This document shows positions 24,346-36,278 of a stretch of DNA of 64,000 bases, in pieces. The first letter of the stretch is position 1. The number at the start of each line of letters is the position of its first letter. The stretch is from Luzula sylvatica (lineage: Eukaryota > Streptophyta > Magnoliopsida > Poales > Juncaceae): assembly GCA_946800325.1 (NCBI GenBank), contig OX326961.1, positions 36,413,043-36,477,042 on the forward strand, in the 5' to 3' direction. The notes under the pieces are model-generated. The model saw only the letters and a program-made list of their open reading frames with translations. It had not been told where the DNA came from and ran no database searches. Made by a program: the position numbers and the translations under genes.

Positions 24346-26224
24346 TCCCGAATCCTCCTTCATTTCTTCATCTCAGCTCTTTCTTTACAAGGTGGATCTC
24401 GTTCTCCTCTATTCTCAAAGTAATTTTTTAATTAATATTATTGTTTTTTAAATAATTTTGTATTTATAGTTTGTATTGATTTTTATTTTTTATACGATGT
24501 AGCAATATGCAAAACTTAGTTGTTTATTGGAACGGGACCGTTAATTTGAATGGTCCAATTCCCCGTTACGAAGGTGGTAATCGAAAAATGATAAGCGTAC
24601 CAGTTTATATTACATATAACGATCTAAAATATTCAATTTCTCAAACTATTGAAATAAATCCGGAAATTTACGATTTATCAATAAAATGTAATTGGCCTTT
24701 TGGTGATGGAACAGGTGATATTATCGATATCACTGATGATCATAGTCTTTCTATGATGATGGGCAATCTTCAAAATAGAACGATTAAATTGTTTGTGAAA
24801 CTCGTTCCCTCCAATTACTATCCAAATCCAACTTCCTTTCATGATGGTAATTACAATCCTTACCAAAATAATATCCAACCACACATGGCGGGTCCTTCAC
24901 AATCATCGTACGAAATGGCCGGAAATCAGACTTATTCAAATGAACCAATTGTTACTCAATCTGATGATGAGTGTAATGAAGATACTGATGAAACGAACGA
25001 AGAGTCGGAATCAGACGATGATGACGAGCAAACCCAAGGTCCAGAAGCCGATATCGATGAGGTATTGAATGCGAGAAATACTAATTTAGATGAAATGAAT
25101 ATGGGTGAAGGGTTGCCGGATGTTTTTGAAAATGATGAATGGGTAGAAGAAATGGTATGTGAAGAATATGGAAACGATATTAACAATCCTTGTATAGAAC
25201 TTTCGGCAAATAAATCTTGGGTTGGAATGATTTTTTCGGATAAAGAATCATTACAATTTGCGGTACAAGAATGGACGATTAAAAATTTTGTTAGTTTTTT
25301 CGTTAAAAGAAGTAGACCAAGAGAATGGGATGTCGCATGCAAAAGCAATGATTGTTCATGGAGAATGCGTGCCTTTAACCCTAAAAATACGGATTATTGG
25401 ACAATATCAAAATATAACGGTCCTCACACTTATAGAAATGAGAGTGGTATCAGTGATAGTAGACAACTAGGAACCAAACACATACGTAGGATTATAATGC
25501 CTCATTTGAGAAGAACTATATCTCTATCTCCAAAAAATATTATTGATATAATTAAAAACGTGTATGTAATTGAAATTTCTTATCGAAGAGCTTGGGATGC
25601 TCGATGTAAAGCAATGCAACTGATTTATGGAAGTTGGGAGCAATCATACGCTGAATTGCCTGCATACACACAAGCGATTGTTAATGCGGATAGAAATGCT
25701 GCTGTCGACCTTCAATTAGAAGGTTTAGGGGTAAGATCACGGAATCGTGGTTTAGGTAATAAATTCAAACGTCTTTTTTGGGCGTTAGGTCCCTCAATAA
25801 GTGATTTTCGTTATTGTAGACCGGTTGTTAGTATTGACGGTACTTCTTTGTACGGATTGTATCTCGGTACTCTTCTTATCGCAACAAGTGTAGACGGAAA
25901 CAGAGGGATATTTCCGGTTGCTTTTGCTATAGTAGAGCAGGAGAATACATCGTCATGGGAGTGGTTTCTCGATCGGTTGAAATATCATGTTACGAAAGAA
26001 CGATCTGTGTGTATTATTACAGATCGCTGGTCTGGACACAAAAATGTGTTGAGTCGTGCATTTCCTAGTGAGGAAGGGCACGTGTATAGGTATTGTATAC
26101 GTCACGTGCAATCAAATATCGTAGCGAAATTAGGCGGGAAAGCAATGGGAGAATTTTTTTGGACCACAGCCACTCAAAAAACAATTTACGCATTTGATAG
26201 ATATTTTGAGCGGCTTAAATTAAT

Positions 26225-27223
26225 TGAAGGGGAATATCCCCGGCCCCGGGCCCGCGCAGCGGATATGTAGGCCCGGTCCGGTTCCCCGATTCCCGAGATC
26301 ACGCCACGACTTCGAGGGTACGATGCAAATAGAAGGTTAGATCTTTACCGGTGCAAAATTGATTGCACACGAAGGGTTGATCGCTGCCTTCTTTCTCCTG
26401 TCACGTTGGTGACAATACGCGCGTCCCACACCACGCGTCTTTCACCGCTCGTTGACTTCGCCGATTCGCTTGATTTCGTCTCCGACTCAATCTACTCGTC
26501 CGAATCGATCACAATCGTGAGAGCCTCAGTTGTTGCTCCTCTACGTGTATCCACCTTGAATCGCAAGACGTCGGTCACGGATGCACCTGCCTAGACGATG
26601 CACCGGTGAACTTGCTTAATCGAATTGATTCTCTAAACCGTAAAACACCTTTTCACGGTTTCTCTCTTTTACACCTTTTCACTCTCTAGAAATTTGTCTC
26701 ACAATTTTCTGGATAATTCTGAATGAATTGCTTAGTTAAGATGAGAGAGAAAATCCTATTTATATACAATAGGATCAGGATTAGCCAAAAGGCATGTATA
26801 TCCAATATACACCCTCTCACACAGAAAACTGCATGAACCTGGTCAGTATTCTGTCCAGACGAAATTGATAAATTTCTCTGACAGAAAATCAACCAACACG
26901 AAAGTTGTAGATAATCTCATTATCTACTCGACCCAATTTGGCCCAGCCCAATTGGAGTTCGTATGCAAAGGTTATGACTGTTTTACTAACTGTATGTCAT
27001 ACTGTTGCACCCTTTCGGTATTTCACAGAAACGACACTTATACTTCGTTCATATGAAATATATTTCTACATGAAGGTTATAGATAATCTAATTATCTATC
27101 TTACCCAATTTGAACCATTCAAATCGGATTTTCCTACTGAAAGATATGGCTACGAATGTACGACTACATTCGTTTATCCTTGTGTACACTTTTACGGTTG
27201 ATCCTGAAACTGTATTTCCTTCA
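26225..27223 (-). repeat. 3' LTR of copia element C
   Basis: 999 bp, exact boundary with TSD TTAAT on its left and polypurine tract on its right. Contains the AGATAATNNNATTATCT module and a TATA-like sequence on the reverse strand near 26757. Confidence 0.9.
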
Positions 27224-28479
27224 GTCTCCCACTCAATTTCAGATCTACCTAAAAGGTACTCATGCATACCCAATACGCACGATTTTAGAGAATATAGCTC
27301 GCGTATCAAATACCAAGCTATGCACATCCTATGTGCCAATTTTATGATCAAGCCCGACTTAGTACGACTCGTTGTGTGACCATGTAGGTTCGACTTAACG
27401 ATGGCAGTAGGTTGTTTCCAATACCTACAAGCTCATGAGCGGGATCTAGTCACTCCATCATAGCTACCCATGTTAAACGAATAATGATTGTGATCATTGT
27501 GCCTATCTCGAATAGCGGTTACTAGTTCTCTTGTTTGCGATATCCGTTAATCAAAAGGCATGGTAATAGTCATCATTATAATTTGATTAACTACACTTAT
27601 TCCCCGATTCCGAGTTGAGTTAACAAATTTCAATCGATATTAACCATTAATATCATTGACTGCGGCCGCAGGTTTCGTTAATCGACTCATCGAGCGGCGC
27701 CTAAGAGATATCTCTTCCTTTCGGAATAAACAATTCCTATCTTGGAGACTCACATTGAATTCCGTGTTTCGGACAATACCCAATGATGACCCTTTTAACT
27801 CCCTGTTACGGTGAGCGTAAGATCATATCAAAGCATTGTGTTACGCACGTAACGCAATCAATGATCCCCTCAAGTATGAAGAATCTAAAACCCCATCCGT
27901 CGCAAGTCCATCTATAATGACTAAACCATGTCATGGTCTCGCGGCTTCGGTCATATCCAATACATGTAACCTAACATATATCTACGTTCCCGATTCGACA
28001 AACTCCTTTGTCCCATGATTAGCAAAACATAATCATCTCCTCGGCAAACGTACTAGTGTACGCGTTCAGTCTATTCCCTTGTAATAGTAATGCTTCTCTC
28101 TTAAGCAAACTGACCCGCGACTAGGGATGTTTAGAAATGACACTTTAAGTGTGACGGTTTCGCTGCACATGGTCCTCAACCATGTCGACGTCCACACAAG
28201 TTCAAATCAAGGTTCATGTAACAATCATATTACACAACCCAGCACACAGTTTTCATATAAGGTGAATGCATATTAATTTAAGTAAACAAAATTTTAAAAG
28301 GGATGCATTCATATGGACTAAGTATTTGGGTGATACAACGTTTACCTATGGGTATCTCCATACCCATAACCTGCGAGGACTATCGTATTAGATAACTACA
28401 CTCTACTCTCTTCTTCCTCCTCTAGGTATCTCCATACCCATAGTCATCGCATGACAGTCACGCGCGACTAGAGAGAGCG

Positions 28480-31200
28480 GTTTTGTAAACGGGTCCGCAC
28501 GTTCCCGCTAGTGTTAATCATCATCAGGATTGGAACATTTCCAATACCTACGATCACATCTTTTCACAAAATTTCATGGATCAAATGAAATTTTCTGAGT
28601 ATTGGCTAGAAGTGGTTGTGACCTCGGCATTTTTGGCTTGTACTATTGCGTCTCACGCAATAAACAACCATAAATCCGATAACTCGTGACTACTAGAGTT
28701 TGGTCATGTATCCTTGATCCATACCACTTCCTTTTGCGATTAATAACCGCAATATACTCGCCACCGTAAATAGAATCATAAACTATTGGTTTTGTGGAAC
28801 CTTTCCACATAACCGTGTTTTCATTTAAGCAAAACATGTACACACTTTGTGATCGAAAGTCGTGCTACATATTTGGACGTGCTTCATCTTTGGAAACTGT
28901 TGTTTGTTATAACTCTTTATAACCAACACGTCCTCCACACCATTATAGATAATAAATCATGATTCTTTCGCAAAGTATTCAAGGATAAACTTCACCTCTA
29001 TCAATACAAATCCCGATGGGTTTTAAATATACATAACCATTATGTATATATTTGTATAACCATTATACAATCACAAGAGTTAGTCTCATGTAATCGAATT
29101 ACATTCAAACTCATGTGATTCCCATGAATTTTATTGACGGTGAACTAGACGCTTTATTTGTATGACATATAGCCACATACATATCATGACAGATATAATA
29201 GATCCTAACATCAAATGTAAGGCATCATATTATTACTTTTCGCGCTGCTTGATGTCTCACATCGAGCCGTTGAAAATTTCTGCCATTCGACATTTCGATT
29301 TATCTCCTCCAAGGAGTTTACATGTTGAAAACCATTTTCAACAATATGTCGATATATGTGCTATAACATAGAACGAGGAACTTTTTAGATCTATCCTATA
29401 GATCTTCACGCTTAATTCATAAGCGGTCTCGTCTAAATCCTTTGTCGTTACAAGAAATATAACGCAGCTCCCACTAACCTTCATGTGTACACAAAGTTTC
29501 CATTCGTTTCGACAATTTTATAATAGTTTATAATTTTGTCAAAACGAATATTCCAATTCCGAGAAGCTTTCTCTAATCCATCATATGGATCGTTAAAGCG
29601 TGCATATCTTATCCCCGATTCTTATGAATCGACAAAACCGTAAGGTTGTGTCAAGTACACATCCTTTCATAAAATTTCTGTCAAGAAATTCGGTTTTGAC
29701 ATCCATTTGGCCACATCACATAGTCATAATACGCGACCATGGCAAGCAGAATTTCGAGAATGGGAAAGCATGGCAACAAGCGAAAACGTTTCTTCATAGT
29801 CCGACTATGAATTGCATGAAACTTTTCGCAAAAAGCCTCGCTTTACATATATGCGTATTCCTATCCATGTCGGTTCTTCATCTTGAAAAACCCACTCACA
29901 TTTCACGGGTCTAACCTAGAAAGTAATGAAATCAAGTTCTAAACTTGATAATTCACATGGATCGAATCTCAGATTTCATGACACCATGTCATGTGGAATC
30001 AACTTTTCATAGCATCCTTGTAGGATATCGAATCATCATATGATTTCAATCTATCATCATTAGCCACGATAAATCCGTATTTACCGGCTTATGATATAGC
30101 CTACTTGATCTACGAAAAATTCCTTTGTGTGTTCGACTTGCGTTCATCAACTCTTGATGAAGCCATGTCAACTTTCATCGGTACAATGTTCATTTTCAAA
30201 TCACGAACTCTTTCGAGATTTATTCTACTCCCACTAGCCCGCATAGAGAGAAATGGCACCAAGTTCCAAACTTGTGCGCATCTAGTCCTCCTCCAAGAAG
30301 GCATTTCTTCGAGCCACGAAAATCTCATTTTCGTCGGGACGTTTTAACTAATACCCTTTAGTTTCCTTAAGGATAAACGAACAATTTCCAGATTTGGGAT
30401 TGAGTTTAACCGAAACAAATTTCGAAATACACTCACGTCCTCAAATCTGTACAAGTGACAACTTCGGAACCATTCCGATCCATATCTCATATGGCGTCTT
30501 TTGTACCGATTAGAAGGTTTATGGTTCATATCTTATATGCAACCATTCATTAGTGCCGCTGTCTCAAGGGCGTATCCCCAAAACATTTTTGGGAGATCTT
30601 ATTGACTCATCATTTATCGAACCATGTCCAACATGCGTTCATTTCCTCTTTTCGGACACATCTCAATGTTCCGAATAAAGGCAATCGTGAAACGATTCCA
30701 CAATCATAAATGATCATTAATATTCATAACTCAAATATCGCCTCTTCGATCCTATTGAAAGGTTTAGCTCAAATACTCGCCTTCTCGATCCTATCGAAAA
30801 GCTTTGATTTTCTTGCTTAGTTGATTTCGTATTTCGTTTTTGAAACTCTTTGAACCTTTCAAAAGTCTCTGTTTCGGCACGCATTAAATAGATATTTTCA
30901 TATCTACTTTAACCGTCCATAAACTTAACAAAATACCGATAGCCTCCTCTTGCCTCGGAACTTATCGGAACATCATATGTAAATATAATTTCCAATAATT
31001 CGCTGGATCTTTTTCCAATACTTTGGAGAATGATGCCATTTGTCGTTTTGCCTAATAAATAAGTATTGCATTAATCAATCAAATCTAATTCGAATGATTC
31101 TAGCATTCCATCACATGGAATCTAGATACGCGTATCTCGTTTATATGGCCAAGACGGCAATGCCAAAAGAAGCAATCAACTTCTAGGTTTAATCCTCCTC
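28480..31200 (-). pseudogene. Degenerate copia pol of element C
   Basis: Reverse-strand pol remnants match those of element B in order: DPFTKPL-like and RNase H pieces (about 28480-28900), RT pieces (about 29410-29760), integrase SDRGG-like (about 30750-30790) and YQYFVTFMDG-like region (about 30925-30960), and pre-integrase CRHGHIN-like (about 31145-31170). It shares specific lesions with element B: the same loss of the YVDD segment (junction about 29441-29453), the same replacement around EAEYIAASE, and a TAG in the IAQAK region. Non-autonomous. Confidence 0.78.
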
Positions 31201-32677
31201 GGATTTCACCATTCTTTGAGTCACTAGTTTGGACAACTCCTTGTCCGAACTTTCCATTTTGGAAAACATTTTCCCAAAATACCCTTAGACATACATTTCT
31301 TTCGATCCCGATTTTGAATTACAAGGACATCCACGCATCTATATGCATTGGATTCCTTGGAAACTCTGAGCATCTCCAATTCAAATTTAAATCACATCAT
31401 ATGCAATTTCGGGATCGACTTATCTATCGAATGCATATGATATTCGGTCACGAACATCAAATCTCGTACCATCAACACACGAGTGTTAATCAAAGACCCA
31501 TAAGGCGTCTCAAAATTAACCTACTCTTTGAGCCGCATTGAGTCATTCAACGCGCTCTATCTCTTGAAACTATTTCAGGAGCGTTGTGTTTTACTTTCAT
31601 ATACACCCGAATTCTCAAAAACAATTTTGAGAAATTTGCGTCTATACATGCCACCACAAGGCACGTAATATTGTTCGATTCCTTCTTAAGTTTATCGAAC
31701 CCGACTTTCTCTAAAGCCAAAGCCTCGAGCCCCGAATCTACCATTTCCGTGTCCAACACGTTCCTTTAAGTCTAAGAACTATTCTTTGACTATCAAGGTT
31801 AATAACGGTAATTCCGACCCAAAAGCCATCTATCATATCGATCTAATCGATATATTTGGTGTTGCTTGAAAACATAATTCTAAACGGATGATGAAGATTA
31901 ATTCCTAACCGTGCGTACTTAATCTATATGCTTATATGATAATTATATGATAGTGTTATTTTATCGAATCGATAACCCTCATACCGATACGGGACTCCAA
32001 GTCCATAACACTCAAGATCCATATATCACGATCCTCCCATAAGTTGCTTTGGCAGACGAATGGGATCTCGCTATTTAGGTAGGATTATATCCAATCGCAT
32101 CCAATGCGACTCTTGAACCTTTATAGGATTTCGGTGATGAATCGTATCCAATACAATCCAAGTTCCGTGTGTGCATCCTATCTATGCCCCGAACTTCCAA
32201 TCAAGTCGGCTTTGGCCTCAACCCTTACTGGCTAGAACGGTTAAGTCACAACCATACTCATCGTATCGTTCAAATAAACTACTAATAAGTCGGCTTTGGC
32301 CTTAACCCTTATCAGTCCCTATTTAACGCTTGCCACCCCGTCGATGACTACAATAACCCATGTCGGCTTTGGCCTTAACCCATGTGAGACGTAGTACCGA
32401 TCATAGTGGTTGTGAATATGGAAGGCATTTCCATGACTTAAATATTATGAGGGATCATGCCATTGCACGTTTCTAAATCCGTGACATAATCCAATTATAT
32501 CACTATCACAAGATTTTCATAAATGCATATGTATTTATTTGGGAGTCTAATTATTCTAAATAATTATCTAATTATATGCTAGTATGATTGATGCCGATCA
32601 AATCGATATAAAGAACTCAATATTCCAAGTTGTGTAGCCAAAGTTATCACGAAAACAAAATCAGCAACCAGAAACCA

Positions 32678-33186
32678 GTCCGTTGTAACGCAACATAGTC
32701 CGTTACAACGGACCTCCAGTATTCTTGGCATTCCGTTACAACGGAAGTCCAGTCCGTTACAACGCTATTTATTTCGGAGTTTGGCCAAATTTTGCCAGAA
32801 ACATGTCCGTTACAACGCAACCTAGGTCCGTTACAACGCTATTTTCTGCAAACTTTCGTCCAAATTTCCAGAGACCAGTCCGTTACAACGCAACATACAG
32901 TCCGTTACAACGGACAAACTGTGTAGAGCTCCGTTACAACGGACCCAGTCCGTTACAACGGACTCCAATAGACACCCTAGGCATCCCCGCAACCTCGTAT
33001 CAGATACAAGGTCCGTTACAACGGACTCCAAGTCCGTTACAACGGAATATGCAGTTTTCACGGTCCTCGTCACACCCCCGCATCCCATACAGGGTCCGTT
33101 ACAACGGACACCAAGTCCGTTATAACGGAATATGTGTTTTTTCGAAAAAATCTCAATTTTCTGTATCTGCTACAGTGTCCGTTACA
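32678..33186 (-). repeat. Array of GTCCGTTACAACGGAC palindromes
   Basis: About 15 copies of CCGTTACAACGG or close variants, often in pairs about 20 bp apart with 50-80 bp between pairs. It occupies the leader position of element C and ends abruptly inside a unit at 33186, where the transposase-exon copy begins. Confidence 0.88.
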
Positions 33187-33900
33187 AAGAACTATATCTC
33201 TATCTCCAAAAAATATTATTGATATAATTAAAAACGTGTATGTAATTGAAATTTCTTATCGAAGAGCTTGGGATGCTCGATGTAAAGCAATGCAACTGAT
33301 TTATGGAAGTTGGGAGCAATCATACGCTGAATTGCCTGCATACACACAAGCGATTGTTAATGCGGATAGAAATGCTGCTGTCGACCTTCAATTAGAAGGT
33401 TTAGGGGTAAGATCACGGAATCGTGGTTTAGGTAATAAATTCAAACGTCTTTTTTGGGCGTTAGGTCCCTCAATAAGTGATTTTCGTTATTGTAGACCGG
33501 TTGTTAGTATTGACGGTACTTCTTTGTACGGATTGTATCTCGGTACTCTTCTTATCGCAACAAGTGTAGACGGAAACAGAGGGATATTTCCGGTTGCTTT
33601 TGCTATAGTAGAGCAGGAGAATACATCGTCATGGGAGTGGTTTCTCGATCGGTTGAAATATCATGTTACGAAAGAACGATCTGTGTGTATTATTACAGAT
33701 CGCTGGTCTGGACACAAAAATGTGTTGAGTCGTGCATTTCCTAGTGAGGAAGGGCACGTGTATAGGTATTGTATACGTCACGTGCAATCAAATATCGTAG
33801 CGAAATTAGGCGGGAAAGCAATGGGAGAATTTTTTTGGACCACAGCCACTCAAAAAACAATTTACGCATTTGATAGATATTTTGAGCGGCTTAAATTAAT
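33187..33900 (+). pseudogene. Duplicated 714-bp transposase exon fragment
   Basis: Identical, as far as I can read, to 25511-26224 including the TTAAT at its right end. Together with the following LTR it forms a 1,713-bp direct repeat of 25511-27223 at an offset of 7,676. It encodes the zinc finger exit and DDE domain of the MULE transposase in frame, but is preceded by the palindrome array instead of the N-terminal half. Confidence 0.88.
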
Positions 33901-34899
33901 TGAAGGGGAATATCCCCGGCCCCGGGCCCGCGCAGCGGATATGTAGGCCCGGTCCGGTTCCCCGATTCCCGAGATCACGCCACGACTTCGAGGGTACGAT
34001 GCAAATAGAAGGTTAGATCTTTACCGGTGCAAAATTGATTGCACACGAAGGGTTGATCGCTGCCTTCTTTCTCCTGTCACGTTGGTGACAATACGCGCGT
34101 CCCACACCACGCGTCTTTCACCGCTCGTTGACTTCGCCGATTCGCTTGATTTCGTCTCCGACTCAATCTACTCGTCCGAATCGATCACAATCGTGAGAGC
34201 CTCAGTTGTTGCTCCTCTACGTGTATCCACCTTGAATCGCAAGACGTCGGTCACGGATGCACCTGCCTAGACGATGCACCGGTGAACTTGCTTAATCGAA
34301 TTGATTCTCTAAACCGTAAAACACCTTTTCACGGTTTCTCTCTTTTACACCTTTTCACTCTCTAGAAATTTGTCTCATAATTTTCTGGATAATTCTGAAT
34401 GAATTGCTTAGTTAAGATGAGAGAGAAAATCCTATTTATATACAATAGGATCAGGATTAGCCAAAAGGCATGTATATCCAATATACACCCTCTCACACAG
34501 AAAACTGCATGAACCTGGTCAGTATTCTGTCCAGACGAAATTGATAAATTTCTCTGACAGAAAATCAACCAACACGAAAGTTGTAGATAATCTCATTATC
34601 TACTCGACCCAATTTGGCCCAGCCCAATTGGAGTTCGTATGCAAAAGTTATGACTGTTTTACTAACTGTATGTCATACTGTTGCACCCTTTCGGTATTTC
34701 ACAGAAACGACACTTATACTTCGTTCATATGAAATATATTTCTACATGAAGGTTATAGATAATCTAATTATCTATCTTACCCAATTTGAACCATTCAAAT
34801 CGGATTTTCCTACTGAAAGATATGGCTACGAATGTACGACTACATTCGTTTATCCTTGTGTACACTTTTACGGTTGATCCTGAAACTGTATTTCCTTCA
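33901..34899 (-). repeat. 5' LTR of copia element C
   Basis: 999 bp, two differences from 26225-27223, followed on its right by TTAAT and the remaining transposase coding sequence. No primer site adjoins it on its internal side. Confidence 0.88.
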
Positions 34900-35679
34900 T
34901 TAATGCATCCACAAATAGAAGAATATTTGAATACACAGGTTGGGGATAAAAGTTTGTGGGCATTATCCCACGATGGTGGTCGTAGATGGGGTGTTGCGAC
35001 AACAAATATTTCAGAATGTTTTAATGGAGTTTTAAAAGAAACGCGTGGCCTACCTGTTCGAACGATAGTATCTCAAATATGCAATCGTTTGAACACGTAT
35101 TTTTATAAACGTCAAATTGATGCGGAAAGTTGGGGAACTACTCTTTGCATTAAATATGAGAGTATAATAGCAAATGCGCTCAGTGACTCTCGAAATATGA
35201 CGGTTCGACCACATTCTCGAGTGTATTTCGAGGTAATTAAAGTTAACTATCAAGAAAACGAAACATATGAAGTTTGGCTTGAGGAGCCAAATTGTCGTTG
35301 TACATGCAATGTTCCTCAATTAGAAGGAATTGCGTGCACACATGTATTAGCAGTGTGTGGTTTGTTGCGTGAACCTAATATTTATCGTTATTGTGCGGAA
35401 TATTATAGAGTTCGGATGTACAAACGTACGTACGAAGAAGTATTTCGAGTTATTCCCGATCGACGATTTTGGCCAATTATTTCGGGTGTACCGGTGTTAC
35501 CTCCCAAAGTCAGGAAAAAAGCAGGTCGTCCTAGTAAAAAACGAGAAAAAACGGAAATGGACCCTCAAGGTAGAAGAGCAAACAAATGCAGTTTTTGCGG
35601 TGAGAGAGGTCATAAGAAACGCACGTGTCCGGCTCTTCATGCAAGGAGAGATGCAAATAATTAGTTATTTTGTATGTTT

Positions 35680-35940
35680 ATTTTTTTATTTTAGATGTTT
35701 TTTATATTGTTTTTCTTAATATTGTATGATGTTTATGTGATGTTTTGGATGTTTTTTCTTAATATTGTAATTTTAGATGTTTTTACTTAATATTGTAATT
35801 TTAGATGTTTTTACTTAATATTGTATAGATGTTTTTTTCTTAATCTTGTAATTTTAGATGTTTTTACTTAATATTGTAATTTTAGATGTTTTTTTCTTAA
35901 TATTGTAATTTTAGATGTTTTTACTTAATATTGTAATTCA
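35680..35940. repeat. ~31-bp AT-rich tandem repeats between convergent genes
   Basis: Seven or so imperfect units of TTTAGATGTTTTTACTTAATATTGTAA lie between the stop codon of the transposase and the stop codon of the PMD gene. They may contribute the 3' ends of both transcripts; that is inference. Confidence 0.65.
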
Positions 35941-36278
35941 GAAAAATGAGAGAGGTCATAACATTCAGAAAATAATAAAGTACTACATCACATAAAATTC
36001 AGAAAATAATAAATACTACATCACATAAAATCCCAAAAATTAGGTGCATTTTGCATATTCTGAGAAGTAGATGGAGCATCCAAATGCTGGGACACTGATG
36101 GATAGTACTGAAACTGATCAGTGCTCAACAAATCCAAGAGAGAAGGCTCAGATGTATATGGCGGAGGTGGAGGCTGAGAAGGATACATATATGAATAATC
36201 CCGAGGTAGAGGCTGAGAAGGCTCAGATGTATATGGTGGAGGTGGAGGTGGAGGTGGAGGCTGATAGTCGTGAGGAGA

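Larger units (their letters stand above)
26225..34899 (-). mobile_element. Copia element C inside the transposase, rearranged
   Basis: Reverse-strand LTR element. 3' LTR 26225-27223, polypurine tract 27224-27237, degenerate internal region to about 32600, palindrome array to 33186, a copy of the flanking transposase exon 33187-33900, then 5' LTR 33901-34899. TTAAT flanks the whole at 26220-26224 and 34900-34904. The LTRs (999 bp each, TGAAGG...CCTTCA) differ at only two sites, 26702/34378 and 26970/34646, so insertion was recent. The primer site and first part of the leader are absent. Confidence 0.9.
24507..35664 (+). pseudogene. MULE transposase (MuDR type), split by a copia insertion
   Basis: Coding segments 24507-26219 and 34900-35664 are continuous once the LTR element and one TTAAT copy are set aside, giving 825 codons. 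Order of domains: PB1-like N-terminus (about 1-90); Asn- and acid-rich linker (about 145-195); WRKY/FLYWCH-like zinc finger with CKSNDC and H..H (about 272-312); MULE DDE domain with D444 in SIDGT and D506 in ITDRW; the third acidic residue is probably in the FERLK helix beside the insertion point; SWIM finger CRCTCN...CTHVL (35297-35350); CCHC knuckle CSFCGERGHKKRTC near the end. The family cuts and pastes DNA between TIRs. As it stands the left part stops inside LTR sequence at 26268-26270, so no full protein is made. Confidence 0.92.

Noticed and set aside
32678..33186. CRISPR-like array of repeats
   Set aside because: Repeats are short palindromes at irregular spacing, spacers vary widely in length, and the context is a plant retrotransposon with no cas genes.
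32725..33222. 165-codon frame with repeated VRYN and PLQRT
   Set aside because: It is a translation of the palindrome array; the repeat gives an open frame by chance.
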